Shown in pieces: positions 36,006-46,802 of a stretch of 64,000 bases of DNA. The translations under genes were made by a program, and so were the position numbers. The stretch is taken from positions 124,001 to 188,000 of the forward strand of contig NZ_FOTR01000007.1 in NCBI RefSeq assembly GCF_900114645.1. The letters run 5' to 3'. Each line of letters starts with the position of its first letter. The stretch's first letter is position 1. The notes beneath the pieces were generated by a model that did not search any database, was not told the DNA's origin, and saw only the letters and a program-made list of their open reading frames with translations. Source of the DNA: Gracilibacillus orientalis. GTDB taxonomy: Bacteria > Bacillota > Bacilli > Bacillales > Amphibacillaceae.

Positions 36006-37766
36006 TTATAATACACTAGCATGACCAGCGTAGATATCTCCTTTTTGTGCATCAATAGTGATATCTTGTCCATCATTAATTAATTCAAGTGCTCCTTCTA
36101 CACCTACGATAACAGGGATACCTAAGCTCAGGCCGACAACTGCTGCATGGGATGTCAATCCGCCTTCTTCTGTGATAATTCCCCCTGCTTTCTCGATAGA
36201 TGGCATCATGTCCTTATCTGTACCATAAGTGATTATGATGTCATCTTGCATAATTTTTAATTTTGCTTCTTCTGCATCTTTACAAGTAACGGCACGTCCG
36301 TAAGCACTACCTTTACCCACACCTTGTCCTTTAGCCAGAACATCACCAATCACGTGGACTTTAAGCAGGTTAGTAGTACCACTTTCACCAACTGGTACAC
36401 CAGCAGTAATAATTACACGGTCACCGCGTTTGAAGTGATTAGTTCTTAATCCCTGTTCAATCGCTTCTTCTAATACGTCGTCAGTAGTATGTGCAAGTGT
36501 ACCAACAATTGTTTCAACACCCCATACAAGTGCTAATTTTCTACTTACATGCTCTTCAAACGTAACTGCAAGAATTGGTGATTCCGGGCGATACTTCGAA
36601 ATCATACGGGCAGTGAATCCACTAACAGTTGGTGTTAAAATAGCATCAACACTTAGGTTCATTGCTGAATGGTTAACAGATTGACTAATCGCATCTGTTA
36701 TCGTCACATCAGATGCTTTGGAGCGTAGATCAAGCATTGCTTTATGATCAATAGCTGTTTCTGCTTTCTTCGCAATATTACTCATTGTTTCCACTGCATC
36801 AATAGGATAATCACCTGCAGCTGTCTCACCAGATAACATAATTGCGTCTGTTCCATCTAAAATGGCATTTGCAACGTCTGAAGCTTCTGCTCTTGTCGGT
36901 CTTGGATTACGTTGCATAGAATCAAGCATTTGCGTTGCTGTAATAACTGGTTTACCTGCATTATTACATTTATAAATCATATCTTTCTGAACTAATGGTA
37001 CGTCTTCTGGTGGAATTTCAACACCTAAATCACCACGAGCAACCATTAAACCATCACTTACTTGGAGAATAGCATCTAAATTATCGACACCTTCCTGGTT
37101 CTCAATTTTAGGAATGATTTGGATATCTGTTGCATTATTTTCTTCCAGTAATCCTCTAATTTCTAACACATCTGATCCACGACGAACAAAAGAAGCAGCA
37201 ATAAAGTCAACATCTTGCTCAATACCAAAGTTAATGTCGGCTGCATCTTTATCCGTGATACCTGGAAGATTCACACTTACATTTGGAACATTAACACCTT
37301 TTTTATTTTTCAATAAACCAGAGTTTAACGCGATTGTTTTTAACTCATTTCTATCTTTAAGAATTTCCGTTACTTCCAACGCTATTAAACCATCATCCAA
37401 TAATAATTTAGAACCAACTTCCACATCATGAATTAGTTGAGGATAGGTTACCGAAATACGGTCTTCATCCCCTTCAATCTCATCCATTGAAACATATACG
37501 GTATTTCCTTTAACAAGATTAGCTTTTCCATTCTTTAAAGTTCCTGTACGAATTTCAGGACCTTTTGTATCTAGTAAAATGGCAACAGTTTTACCTAATT
37601 TTTTTGCTGCATTACGAATGTTTTTAATTCTTGCCCCATGCTCCTCAAAATCTCCATGAGAAAAGTTTAATCGAGCAACATTCATACCTGCCTTGATTAA
37701 TTGTTCTAATTTTTCTTCTGTCTCTGATGCTGGTCCAATCGTACAAACGATTTTAGTTCTTCTCAT
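36006..37766 (-). CDS. pyk: pyruvate kinase with C-terminal PEP-utiliser domain
   Basis: This 586-residue enzyme has the PK core ([89 protein letters not shown]) and the extra C-terminal domain of Bacillus enzymes ([21 protein letters not shown], residues about 490-586). That domain resembles the phosphohistidine domain of PEP synthase but has SHAA in place of the usual THAA-type histidine context. GGAGG 7-8 bases upstream sets ATG 37766. It is the second gene of a pfkA-pyk operon. Confidence 0.97.
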   Translation of the reverse strand: MRRTKIVCTIGPASETEEKLEQLIKAGMNVARLNFSHGDFEEHGARIKNIRNAAKKLGKTVAILLDTKGPEIRTGTLKNGKANLVKGNTVYVSMDEIEGDEDRISVTYPQLIHDVEVGSKLLLDDGLIALEVTEILKDRNELKTIALNSGLLKNKKGVNVPNVSVNLPGITDKDAADINFGIEQDVDFIAASFVRRGSDVLEIRGLLEENNATDIQIIPKIENQEGVDNLDAILQVSDGLMVARGDLGVEIPPEDVPLVQKDMIYKCNNAGKPVITATQMLDSMQRNPRPTRAEASDVANAILDGTDAIMLSGETAAGDYPIDAVETMSNIAKKAETAIDHKAMLDLRSKASDVTITDAISQSVNHSAMNLSVDAILTPTVSGFTARMISKYRPESPILAVTFEEHVSRKLALVWGVETIVGTLAHTTDDVLEEAIEQGLRTNHFKRGDRVIITAGVPVGESGTTNLLKVHVIGDVLAKGQGVGKGSAYGRAVTCKDAEEAKLKIMQDDIIITYGTDKDMMPSIEKAGGIITEEGGLTSHAAVVGLSLGIPVIVGVEGALELINDGQDITIDAQKGDIYAGHASVL

Positions 37767-37828
37767 TTTGCTTCCTCCTTCAATCATCTCAATCCTATTA
37801 CGGCTAAATTATTACGATATTTGCTAAA

Positions 37829-38872
<1,044 letters not shown>

Positions 38873-38999
38873 CTAAGATTATACATGAAATAAAAACTAA
38901 ACTCACCCCTAAACAATACAATTTTAGCGTATTTCTCTTAACTTTGAAAGTTTTTTTATTTTTTACCTATTAATGATTGTTTAGCAAATACAAAAAACT

Positions 39000-39215
39000 C
39001 CCCATTTTACTTCACTCTAGTTCGATATAGATACAAACTGCGAACTAATGTAAATTCGTTTTGAGTAAGATGTTCTTCCAGTCTTCTAGAGAGGACTGCC
39101 AATTTCGTCGCTGCGGAAAAATACTCCCTTTCACCCAAGGGTAAAAGCGGAGTATTCTGCCGAAGCGATTGCTTTAAAGTCATCAATAAAAGAATGAAAG
39201 GACGCAAAATTACGA
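39000..39215. repeat. dispersed structured repeat family B, copy 2
   Basis: It shares ATACAAACTGC and ACTAATGTAAATTCGTTTT-like words with 29572-29613, and the nested hairpin AATACTCC ... ACCC-TT-GGGTGAAAG ... GGAGTATT (minus strand, about 39125-39160). It lies between the pfkA promoter region and repeat A copy 2. A 66-codon frame across it is likely accidental. Confidence 0.7.
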
Positions 39216-39271
39216 CATGGATATTTCACATTTTATGTTTTTGGGTGTATCTTTTTTACACGCTTTATAAG

Positions 39272-39297
39272 AAAAACTGAGCAAAAACCCGCTCAGT
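39272..39297 (-). terminator. terminator at left end of repeat family A, copy 2
   Basis: Minus-strand hairpin CTGAGC / GCTCAG followed by T5. It occupies the same place in the repeat as 24338-24366 but has a different stem sequence. Confidence 0.75.
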
Positions 39298-39299
39298 CC

Positions 39300-39903
39300 T
39301 TATGACTAAAAGCTAAAGATTTACCATTTCTCAAGCATCCATTATGAAATACTTGAACAGCTTGACCACCTCTCCGGCTGCCCACTTCCCTTTCCGTGGG
39401 GTTTGTCCTTCAGCTAACTTCTTCGAGCAAAACCCGCTCGTAAAAGTGGATCTTCAGGCCAAACAATTCCCACAGGAGTGAAGTGGGCGGCCTACGTTTA
39501 TGCATGCTCTACAACATTCGTCAGACCAGGCAACTTGCTTGTGAAAGTGTAAGGTAGGCATGGGAAATCACTAATAGGGGTTATAAAACCCAATATTTTT
39601 CTACAATTCGTTGTAGAAAAAAGTATAGCGAAGGCCGACCGTTTCGACTCCTAAGGGATTAGCATGATCTGAAGATCCACTTTTACAGGAGTGAATTTCT
39701 CCTGTAAAAGTTAGCTGAAGAGCATGCCCCTTGGAAAGCGAAACGGTCAGCCGTATCGGGTTGACTTGCACTAGCTAGCTTTCAAAATGACAACATCTGT
39801 ATAGCTATTCTTGCTTCTTAAAATAAACATGTTGAATCACCTTTTCCTATCATACTTGCTTATAAAAGTTGACATCAATGGTTATATATTTTCCTTGCTA
39901 ATT
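39300..39903 (-). repeat. dispersed structured repeat family A, copy 2
   Basis: It aligns with 24370-25134. Strongest blocks are CGGCTGCCCAC with TTCCGTGGGG (39375-39400), TCCCACAGGAG with AAGTGGGCGGCC (39468-39492), GACTCCTAAGGGATTAGC with ATGATCTGAAGATCCAC (39648-39680) and GAAACGGTCAGCCG (39739-39753). Inner hairpin CTTTTACAGGAG/CTCCTGTAAAAG (39680-39710) differs from copy 1 by a paired G-C to A-T change. On the minus strand AAAGGTGATTCAAC precedes an ATG and 19 codons (near 39842-39772), perhaps a leader peptide or chance. Confidence 0.85.
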
Positions 39904-39904
39904 A

Positions 39905-39935
39905 GAAAAAACCTCTCCTGGAATTGGAGAGGTTT
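39905..39935 (-). terminator. terminator of accDA
   Basis: Minus-strand stem AAACCTCTCC / GGAGAGGTTT with a 7-base loop and T-run, just past the accA stop at 39940. Confidence 0.9.
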
Positions 39936-39939
39936 CTGT

Positions 39940-40914
39940 TTATACTTCTGCTTTTTCTATTGTTGCTTGAACTTCACCGATTTTTTTGTATTTTTCCCAG
40001 CGGTTGTCTAGAAGTGATGTTTCATTTTCTACTTCTAACTCTTGCAATGTTTCATCTAATACTTTGCTGATATTTAATGCTTGAGTGACCACATCACGGT
40101 GCGCCCCGCCAAGTGGTTCTGGTATGACCTCGTCAATAACATTTAATTCTTTTAAATCAGGTGCAGTTATTTTCAATGATTGTGCAGCTCTTTCTGCTTG
40201 TCCTGCATCTTTCCAAAGCAATGCAGCCGCACCTTCTGGTGAGATAACAGAATAAGTTGAATTCTCCAGCATGTGAATTCTGTCTCCTACACTAATACCT
40301 AACGCACCACCACTACCACCTTCACCGATTACGATACAAATAATTGGTACTGTAATTCCAGCCATTTCCATTAGGTTTCTTGCGATGGCCTCACTTTGGC
40401 CTCTTTCTTCTGCCGCTTTTCCTGGATAGGCACCTTTTGTATCAATAAAGGTTATGATTGGTCGGTTGAACTTTTCAGCTTGTTTCATATGACGCAGTGC
40501 TTTTCGATATCCTTCAGGGTGAGGACTTCCGAAATTACGCTTAATATTATCTTTCGTATTTTTACCGCGTTGTTGTCCAATAATCGTCACAGATTTTCCT
40601 TTGTACTTGGCAATACCTGCAACAATCGCTTCGTCATCACCAAATAAACGATCTCCATGAAATTCAATAAAATTAGTAAATAATTGCTCAATATAGTCTA
40701 ATGACGTAGGACGTTCGGTATGACGCGCGATTTGCACGCGATCCCAAGGTTTTAACTTTCCATAAATGTCATTTTCTAATTTAGCTAGCCGGTCTTCCAT
40801 TTTACTTATCTCATCGGATAAATCTATATCACTATCTTCCGTCATAGCTTTTAATTCTTCAATTTTATCACGTAATTCAATAACAGGTTTCTCAAACTCT
40901 AGCACTTGTTTCAA
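39940..40914 (-). CDS. accA: acetyl-CoA carboxylase carboxyltransferase alpha subunit
   Basis: This 324-residue subunit matches AccA along its length: [46 protein letters not shown]-like [58 protein letters not shown] and [42 protein letters not shown]. It pairs with AccD to move the carboxyl group from carboxybiotin to acetyl-CoA. GGAGG lies 8 bases before TTG at 40914, my chosen start. The start overlaps the end of accD by 23 bases. Confidence 0.96.
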   Translation of the reverse strand: MKQVLEFEKPVIELRDKIEELKAMTEDSDIDLSDEISKMEDRLAKLENDIYGKLKPWDRVQIARHTERPTSLDYIEQLFTNFIEFHGDRLFGDDEAIVAGIAKYKGKSVTIIGQQRGKNTKDNIKRNFGSPHPEGYRKALRHMKQAEKFNRPIITFIDTKGAYPGKAAEERGQSEAIARNLMEMAGITVPIICIVIGEGGSGGALGISVGDRIHMLENSTYSVISPEGAAALLWKDAGQAERAAQSLKITAPDLKELNVIDEVIPEPLGGAHRDVVTQALNISKVLDETLQELEVENETSLLDNRWEKYKKIGEVQATIEKAEV

Positions 40915-41770
40915 CAGTATCACCTCCAAATCCATGGATGTCCAATATCGTTGCTAACGTATCTCGCATCTCGCCACGAGGAATTACTTTATCAATTTGA
41001 CCATGTTTCAACTGAAATTCAGCAGTTTGAAAATCTTTCGGTAATTTTTCACGAATGGTTTGTTCAATAATCCGTCTACCGGCAAAACCAATTAATGCTC
41101 CTGGCTCTGCAAAATTGTAATCCCCGATCGAAGCAAAGCTAGCAGATACGCCACCTGTAGTAGGATTTGTCATTACAGAAATAAATAAACCATTTTCTCT
41201 ATGCAAGCGTTGAATAGCAATCGATGTCTTGGCCATCTGCATTAGACTCAATATACCTTCCTGCATACGTGCTCCACCTGAAGCTGTAAAAATCATGATC
41301 GGCATTTTCTCTTCACGTGCACGTTCAATTGCTCTAGCGATTTTTTCACCTACAACAGACCCCATACTTCCCATTCTAAATCGAGAATCCATGACAGCAA
41401 TCGCAGTTCGTATCTCGTGTATTTTGCCTTCACCAGTTACAACTGCTTCTTCTAAACCTGTTTTTTCTCTATCTTTCTCCAGTTTTTCTTCATATTGAGG
41501 AAACTGAAGCGGATTATCTGACAATATACCCTTATCCCATTCTTCAAAGCTGTCTTCATCAAAAAGACTGTTAATACGATCATAAGCAGAGATTTGATGG
41601 TGGTGCCCACACTCCGGACAGACATTTAAACTTTTATTTAGTTCCTTCTGATAAAATATTTTTTTGCACCCACCGCATTTTTGCATTAAACCTTCTGGGA
41701 CGTCTTTCTTGCCATTCTCACCAGGAATGGATGCATATTTCTTCTTTTTTCCAAACAAATCTTTCAACAA
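40892..41770 (-). CDS. accD: acetyl-CoA carboxylase carboxyltransferase beta subunit
   Basis: This subunit of about 292 residues has the N-terminal zinc ribbon ([27 protein letters not shown], four cysteines) and the crotonase-like core ([76 protein letters not shown]). AGGAGG is 8 bases before a TTG at 41770, with a second TTG next to it at 41767; both precede [14 protein letters not shown], which matches the usual AccD start. It lies in an operon after a GntR-family regulator and before accA. Confidence 0.95.
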   Translation of the reverse strand: MLKDLFGKKKKYASIPGENGKKDVPEGLMQKCGGCKKIFYQKELNKSLNVCPECGHHHQISAYDRINSLFDEDSFEEWDKGILSDNPLQFPQYEEKLEKDREKTGLEEAVVTGEGKIHEIRTAIAVMDSRFRMGSMGSVVGEKIARAIERAREEKMPIMIFTASGGARMQEGILSLMQMAKTSIAIQRLHRENGLFISVMTNPTTGGVSASFASIGDYNFAEPGALIGFAGRRIIEQTIREKLPKDFQTAEFQLKHGQIDKVIPRGEMRDTLATILDIHGFGGDTVETSARV

Positions 41771-41822
41771 GGAAGATTCCTCCTTTTTCACTACACTACA
41801 ATGTATTCGAAATTAAATTTTC

Positions 41823-42389
41823 TTATTCAATTGTATTTTTGTGTTTTTTTAATATATCAAAATAATATTGATCAGGGTAGGCCTTTTGCTCCATATTCTC
41901 TGAAAAATCTTGCATGAGACGCCATATTTTTAATAAAAGTTGATTATCATTTGCTTTGAAAAAGACAAGAAAAAAACGATGGTGTTTTTCCCCTTTTGAT
42001 AAAGATGGTTCATCTAATATCTTCATCAATTGCCCTAGTTGTTGATCTGAAAGCGAATCAACGGATAACACATGATTTTCCAACAATTTTTTCGCTTGTT
42101 GTAACTCTTCTTGTATCTGAGAACCTTGTAAGATAAATGAAGCCAACAATTCTACGGCATGGTATGTTTGATAATCTCGGAAATAAGTACCTTCCCCTTG
42201 CCTCGTTTCGATAACTCCTAATAATTCAATGGCTCTTAAAGCTTCTCTAACAGAGGATCTGGCTGCATCTAATTGGACAGACAACTGTCTTTCTGAAGGC
42301 AGTTTATCTCCTGGTAAATATCCATCTTCTTTGATAAGACGTTGAATTTCGCTTATCACTTGCTGATATACTTTAATGCGCTCTGACAT
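41823..42389 (-). CDS. GntR/FadR-family transcriptional regulator
   Basis: This 188-residue regulator has a GntR winged helix (VYQQVISEIQRLIKEDGYLPGDKLPSERQLSVQLDAARSSVREALRAIELLGVIETRQGEGTYF, residues 6-70) and a short helical C-terminal domain that looks like a reduced FadR/FCD effector domain. A perfect FadR-type palindrome lies in its own promoter (42414-42428), so self-control is likely. It sits directly ahead of accDA (53 bases), which suggests that it controls malonyl-CoA production. Its ligand is unknown. Confidence 0.85.
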   Translation of the reverse strand: MSERIKVYQQVISEIQRLIKEDGYLPGDKLPSERQLSVQLDAARSSVREALRAIELLGVIETRQGEGTYFRDYQTYHAVELLASFILQGSQIQEELQQAKKLLENHVLSVDSLSDQQLGQLMKILDEPSLSKGEKHHRFFLVFFKANDNQLLLKIWRLMQDFSENMEQKAYPDQYYFDILKKHKNTIE

Positions 42390-42413
42390 TACTTTCCCCC
42401 TGTTACCGTCTTT

Positions 42414-42428
42414 ATTGGTCAGACCAAT
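42414..42428. promoter_or_regulatory. palindromic operator of the GntR regulator - accDA operon
   Basis: ATTGGTC-A-GACCAAT is a perfect 15-bp palindrome with the TGGTN3ACCA-type core of FadR-subfamily operators. It lies 10 bases downstream of the -10 box and 24 bases before the start codon of the GntR gene, as expected for autorepression. Confidence 0.75.
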
Positions 42429-42438
42429 TAACTATTAC

Positions 42439-42466
42439 ATTATATCAGATCGATAGATGATGTAAA
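42439..42466 (-). promoter_or_regulatory. sigma-A promoter of GntR regulator - accDA operon
   Basis: On the minus strand TTTACA (42461-42466) and TATAAT (42439-42444) are 16 bases apart. The region lies between dnaE and the regulator, next to the palindromic operator. Confidence 0.6.
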
Positions 42467-42477
42467 GAGGCACCCTT

Positions 42478-45400
42478 CTATGAAGAATGCCTAAGTACTA
42501 CATTATCTTCTCCAAAATATTGTTTTAATTCTTTGACAACATTCCAGGCACTATCCAGATTATAGCTGCTTGATAATTTAAACAATTGTCGCTGATTCTC
42601 TTGGTAAAGATAAATGGTAGCAGACCCAGGAAATTTAGTTGCTATCTCTTTCAGTTTCTCCAACGATACCTCTTTCTCATCTTCTACTTTGATATACACA
42701 CTATCATTTGTTAGTTGCTTCTCTTCCAATTGATATGGTTGGATATCATTAACAATCAATTGCTTTTTTTCATTCCGTTCTTCCAATTTTCCTTCCACAA
42801 ATACAAAACTATCTTCTTCTAGCCAATGATTTACTTGTCGAAAAATTTTAGGGAATAATACAGTATCCAATTCACCTGATTCATCCGAAATCGTTACAAA
42901 GGCCATTGTTTCCCCTTTTTTGGTTCGAATTACTTTTAGAGATTGAACCACTGCAGCCATTTTTATCTTTTTCTGCTTTAAATGTTGTGTTTGTTGAATC
43001 GAAATATAACCATACTCGCGAATTTTATCACGTACCTGTGCTAATGGATGTGTGGAAACAAAAAATCCTATCACTTCTTTCTCCATCATCAGTTGCTTCA
43101 TAATTGGATATGGTTCTATCTCGGTATAGGAAACATCTAACGCTAGATCACTCTCAAAGAAATGAATCTGATCATCAAACTCTCTGAATAATTCGCCTTG
43201 TTCCATTGCTTCATCAAGACTTGCTAAAAGGGTGGCGCGGTTGTCATGCAGTTCATCAAATGCACCAGCTAAAATCAGTGATTCAATAATCGTCCGGTTG
43301 ATTTTTTGCAGAGGTACTCGTAAGCAAAAATCAAATAAATTTTTAAATCGCTGATTCTTGCGCGCTTCCAATATCGTTTGCACTGCTTGAAATCCTATAC
43401 CTTTTATAATATTCAAACCAATTCTGATGCCAGCTTGTTCAGCTTTAAATTTACCAATACTATGATTAATCGATGGAGGCAAAATCTCAATATGTCTATT
43501 CTTAGCTTCTCGTAAATAAATCTGTATTTTTTCAGCGTTTCCCATATGCATGCTTAACATTTCAATAAAGAATGCAATAGGATAATTTGCTTTTAAGTAC
43601 GCTAATTGATAGGCGATGACACTATAGGCAACAGCATGACTTCTGTTAAACCCATAATTAGAAAAACGAACTATCCAATCAAAAACTTCCTCTGCAGTCC
43701 GATTATTATACCCTTTTTCCAAACTTCCACTGATGAATTTTTGCTTATTATCCATTAATAGCGTTTTATCTTTCTTACTAACTGCCCTTCTAAAGATATC
43801 AGCTTCACCATATGTAAAACCTGCCATTGTATGAACAATTTGCATAATTTGTTCCTGATAGACGAGTACACCGTATGTTTTTTCCAATATTGAGGCTAAA
43901 TCAGGGTGAAGGTGAGGTATTTCCTTCTTCCTATGTTTACGTTCAATATATGTTGGAATAAACTCCATAGGACCTGGTCGATACAATGCATTTACTGCTA
44001 CAATATCCTCGAAGTTAGTGGGACGCAATTCCCGTAACACTTTTTGCATCCCCTGTGATTCCAGTTGAAAAATACCATTTGTTTCCCCTTTCTGTAACAG
44101 TCTATAGGTGTTTTCATCATTGAAAGGTATGGTTTCCAAAGAAATAGATTTTTTATAATGGTATGTCATTTGTTTTAAAATCTTTTCTATCAAGGTCAAG
44201 TTACGTAACCCAAGAAAATCGATTTTTAATAAACCGATTTTCTCCAAGTCATTCATTGGATATTGTGTTAATGCGACATTACTTTGAGATGGCATGGTTG
44301 CCACGTGACTTGTCATCTCTTGATCACTGATAATAACTCCGGCAGCGTGTGTTGATACATGTCGCGGAAGTCCTTCAAGCTGATTGGCAATTTTAAATAA
44401 CCTTTTCAATTGTTCAGATTGTTTCACATACTCAGTCAATTCCGATGTCTGCCTCAACAATGCCGCTAAGGTACTGTTACTATCTTTAGGCAACGATTTT
44501 AAAATATAATTCTGATCATTATCAGAAATATCTAGTACTTTAAAAAGCTCCCTCAATAACGATCTTGCCGCAAATGTACCAAAAGTTATAATTTGTGCCA
44601 CATGATCTGTACCATATTTCTCTACGACATAACGAATCACTTGATCTCTCTTCTCATCCGCAAAGTCAATATCAATATCAGGCATAGTAACACGGTCTGG
44701 GTTTAAAAATCGTTCAAATAGCAAATCATATTTGATCGGGTCAACATCTGTAATCCCTAAAAGATATGCTACGAGTGAACCAGCTGCAGATCCACGACCT
44801 GGTCCCACCATAATTTGACTTTCTTTTGCATAATGAACAAAGTCCCAGACAATGAGAAAATAATCACTGAAGCCCATTGATTGTATAACGTCGATTTCAT
44901 AATGGAGGCGCTCCGCTACTTCATCTGTTACATCAGGATATTTTTCAGATAAACTCTTTTCACATAATTCCTCTAGAAATTGATCTGCATGCATATCACC
45001 TGGGACAGGATATTTTGGTAATAATCTTTGTTCTAAAGGGAGATCAATATGGCACTGCTCTGCTAGTTGATCAGCGTTTGACAGTAGTTCAGGCCAGGAT
45101 TGGAACGCTATCTCTAGCTCGTCAGGTGTTTTTAGATATGTACCTTCTATTTCATCTACCATTGTCTTATCCCATTTCACACCTTGATCTATTGCACGCA
45201 AACAGCTATAGGCAATCACTTCTTGTTTATTCAAGTATTTTACATCAGGCAATGCCACCTTTGGGATATCCAATTGTTCAAGTATATTTCGGTAATTGAC
45301 CATATTTTCTGATAAGCCAAGATAAACATTGTTCAACTGATGATTTGTTCTAATCTGTTGTATAGTAGTTTCCATTTGTTCTAAGGGCCATTGTTCTGCA

Positions 45401-45765
45401 GGTAAAATGGTAAAAAGAGATTCATCGTAGTTCTCCAGCATTTTGATGGTCACTTTTTCATCGTGCTGCAGTGCCGTACTAATCTGCAATAAATGCTGAT
45501 ATCCTGTTACATTTTTCGCTAAAGCGATAACCTCAACAAAACGCTCATTGATTTCGACTTGATAAGAAAGCCCGATGATCGGGTTAATGCCTGCCTTCTT
45601 ACATGCTTGATAAAAAGGAATCGCTCCATGCATGATCCCTTCATCCGTCAATGCAAGATGATGATAACCATAGTTTTTCGCTTGGTTTACCAACGGTGCT
45701 ATTTGGATCGTACTATTCATTAAAGAGTAGCCACTTTTGATTTGTAGTGCGGAAGAATTCGACAT
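42478..45765 (-). CDS. dnaE: DNA polymerase III alpha subunit DnaE
   Basis: This 1095-residue protein is a DnaE-type polymerase of the shorter Bacillus DnaE class. It has an N-terminal PHP domain (LALTDEGIMHGAIPFYQACKKAGINPIIG), the polymerase core with its catalytic aspartates in MPDIDIDFADEKRD and in GPGRGSAAGSLVAYLLGITDVDP, RPGPMEFIPTYIERKHRK and FNRSHAVAYSVIAYQLAYLKANYP. It ends with an HhH region and an OB fold (MAAVVQSLKVIRTKKGETMAFVTISDESGELD). It extends primers on the lagging strand before PolC takes over. The first PHP metal-site histidines appear partly lost. AGGAGGTG sets the start. Confidence 0.96.
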   Translation of the reverse strand: MSNSSALQIKSGYSLMNSTIQIAPLVNQAKNYGYHHLALTDEGIMHGAIPFYQACKKAGINPIIGLSYQVEINERFVEVIALAKNVTGYQHLLQISTALQHDEKVTIKMLENYDESLFTILPAEQWPLEQMETTIQQIRTNHQLNNVYLGLSENMVNYRNILEQLDIPKVALPDVKYLNKQEVIAYSCLRAIDQGVKWDKTMVDEIEGTYLKTPDELEIAFQSWPELLSNADQLAEQCHIDLPLEQRLLPKYPVPGDMHADQFLEELCEKSLSEKYPDVTDEVAERLHYEIDVIQSMGFSDYFLIVWDFVHYAKESQIMVGPGRGSAAGSLVAYLLGITDVDPIKYDLLFERFLNPDRVTMPDIDIDFADEKRDQVIRYVVEKYGTDHVAQIITFGTFAARSLLRELFKVLDISDNDQNYILKSLPKDSNSTLAALLRQTSELTEYVKQSEQLKRLFKIANQLEGLPRHVSTHAAGVIISDQEMTSHVATMPSQSNVALTQYPMNDLEKIGLLKIDFLGLRNLTLIEKILKQMTYHYKKSISLETIPFNDENTYRLLQKGETNGIFQLESQGMQKVLRELRPTNFEDIVAVNALYRPGPMEFIPTYIERKHRKKEIPHLHPDLASILEKTYGVLVYQEQIMQIVHTMAGFTYGEADIFRRAVSKKDKTLLMDNKQKFISGSLEKGYNNRTAEEVFDWIVRFSNYGFNRSHAVAYSVIAYQLAYLKANYPIAFFIEMLSMHMGNAEKIQIYLREAKNRHIEILPPSINHSIGKFKAEQAGIRIGLNIIKGIGFQAVQTILEARKNQRFKNLFDFCLRVPLQKINRTIIESLILAGAFDELHDNRATLLASLDEAMEQGELFREFDDQIHFFESDLALDVSYTEIEPYPIMKQLMMEKEVIGFFVSTHPLAQVRDKIREYGYISIQQTQHLKQKKIKMAAVVQSLKVIRTKKGETMAFVTISDESGELDTVLFPKIFRQVNHWLEEDSFVFVEGKLEERNEKKQLIVNDIQPYQLEEKQLTNDSVYIKVEDEKEVSLEKLKEIATKFPGSATIYLYQENQRQLFKLSSSYNLDSAWNVVKELKQYFGEDNVVLRHSS

Positions 45766-45841
45766 GTTCTCACCTCCTATGCGATCAAATGTTTTGTTTC
45801 TTTATTATATCAGACCTTTTACAACTTGTAAGTTAGTAAAC

Positions 45842-45868
45842 ATATAGTAGACAAGTTTACCATATATT
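45842..45868 (+). promoter_or_regulatory. candidate sigma-E promoter of ytrHI
   Basis: ATATAG (45842-45847) and CATATATT (45861-45868) are 13 bases apart, close to the mother-cell sigma-E pattern (ATATT N13-14 CATACAMT). B. subtilis ytrHI is sigma-E controlled. The sequence is AT-rich, so chance similarity is possible. Confidence 0.45.
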
Positions 45869-45902
45869 TTAATGAAGTATAAATTTTCCGGGAGGGGTGT
45901 GG

Positions 45903-46235
45903 ATGGAAGAACGCTTCATGGCAACAATGATTCAATGTTACTTTATCGCTTTTGGTGTGATGATTGGTGGGTCCATAATTGGTAGTATAGGTGCATTTGT
46001 ATCAGGTGATGCTCCATTCACACATATAAACCGGATCGCAAAAAATTTACGTATTTGGGCTATTGTTGCAGCGATAGGGGGTACTTTTGATGCCATTGAT
46101 AATTTTGACAGAGGTATCTATGAAGGATCTACCATTGATTTAGTCAAACAAATTTTATTGATTATTACCGCAATGGGTGGTGCACATACTGCACTATTAG
46201 TCATCGAATGGCTGATTCAAGAGGAGATTGAATAA
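45903..46235 (+). CDS. ytrH: sporulation protein YtrH
   Basis: This 110-residue membrane protein has about three helices and the YtrH pattern: CYFIAFGVMIGGSIIGSIGAFVSGDAPFTHINRIAKNLRIWAIVAAIGGTFDAID and GGAHTALLVIEWL. GGGAGGGG sets ATG 45903 rather than the GTG two codons upstream. It is needed for efficient sporulation in B. subtilis, with unknown mechanism. It is divergent from dnaE and overlaps ytrI by one base. Confidence 0.92.
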   Translation: MEERFMATMIQCYFIAFGVMIGGSIIGSIGAFVSGDAPFTHINRIAKNLRIWAIVAAIGGTFDAIDNFDRGIYEGSTIDLVKQILLIITAMGGAHTALLVIEWLIQEEIE

Positions 46236-46747
46236 TGCACATTCCTCCGTATCATAAACGTCCTTCATGGCAACGATTTCTTGCTGGTGTTGCGATTGGT
46301 ACAATTATTGGCTATATTATTTTTATTTATATGTTTGGTGAATTACAAGAGAAGTGGATTGAAGAAAACCTGGCATTACGAGGAGATCTACAGAATCTTA
46401 ATCAAAGCTATGAAAATTTACGTAAGAATCATGAAACACTTGATCAGCAAACAAAAAAAGGTCTGCAAGTTAAAGAAATTAATATTGAATTTTTAAATCT
46501 TAAAGAATTAAACATTGATAATGACCGGATAATGATTCAACAATTAGAAGAAGCTGTTAGAACAGAAGCAGCACACGCAGTAGGTAAAAATATTAATGAT
46601 ATGGCTGATTCCATCGATCTGCTTATTGCGACCATCGAAAACAAAACAATCAACATCGATGATTTCAAATTTCAAGCGGAGATCCAAAGAATCATTGTGA
46701 GTGAGACATTATATTTGTCGATTCAGTTGAAAATGGCTGATTCCTAA
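46235..46747 (+). CDS. ytrI: sporulation protein YtrI
   Basis: This 170-residue protein has one membrane helix (about 14-34, FLAGVAIGTIIGYIIFIYMFG) and then a coiled coil (QEKWIEENLALRGDLQNLNQSYENLRKNHETLDQQTKK) plus a C-terminal region facing one side of the membrane. This matches YtrI, which acts with YtrH in sporulation. Translation is coupled to ytrH through a TAATG overlap. A bidirectional terminator follows. Confidence 0.9.
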   Translation: MHIPPYHKRPSWQRFLAGVAIGTIIGYIIFIYMFGELQEKWIEENLALRGDLQNLNQSYENLRKNHETLDQQTKKGLQVKEINIEFLNLKELNIDNDRIMIQQLEEAVRTEAAHAVGKNINDMADSIDLLIATIENKTINIDDFKFQAEIQRIIVSETLYLSIQLKMADS

Positions 46748-46752
46748 TAAAT

Positions 46753-46791
46753 ATCATTGCTCAAGGTCACCATCAAACCTTGAGCAATGAT
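46753..46791. terminator. bidirectional terminator between ytrI and nrnA
   Basis: ATCATTGCTCAAGGT and its complement form a perfect 15-bp stem around a 9-base loop between convergent genes. T-rich sequence follows on the plus strand. Confidence 0.85.
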
Positions 46792-46802
46792 TTCTATACA
46801 GA

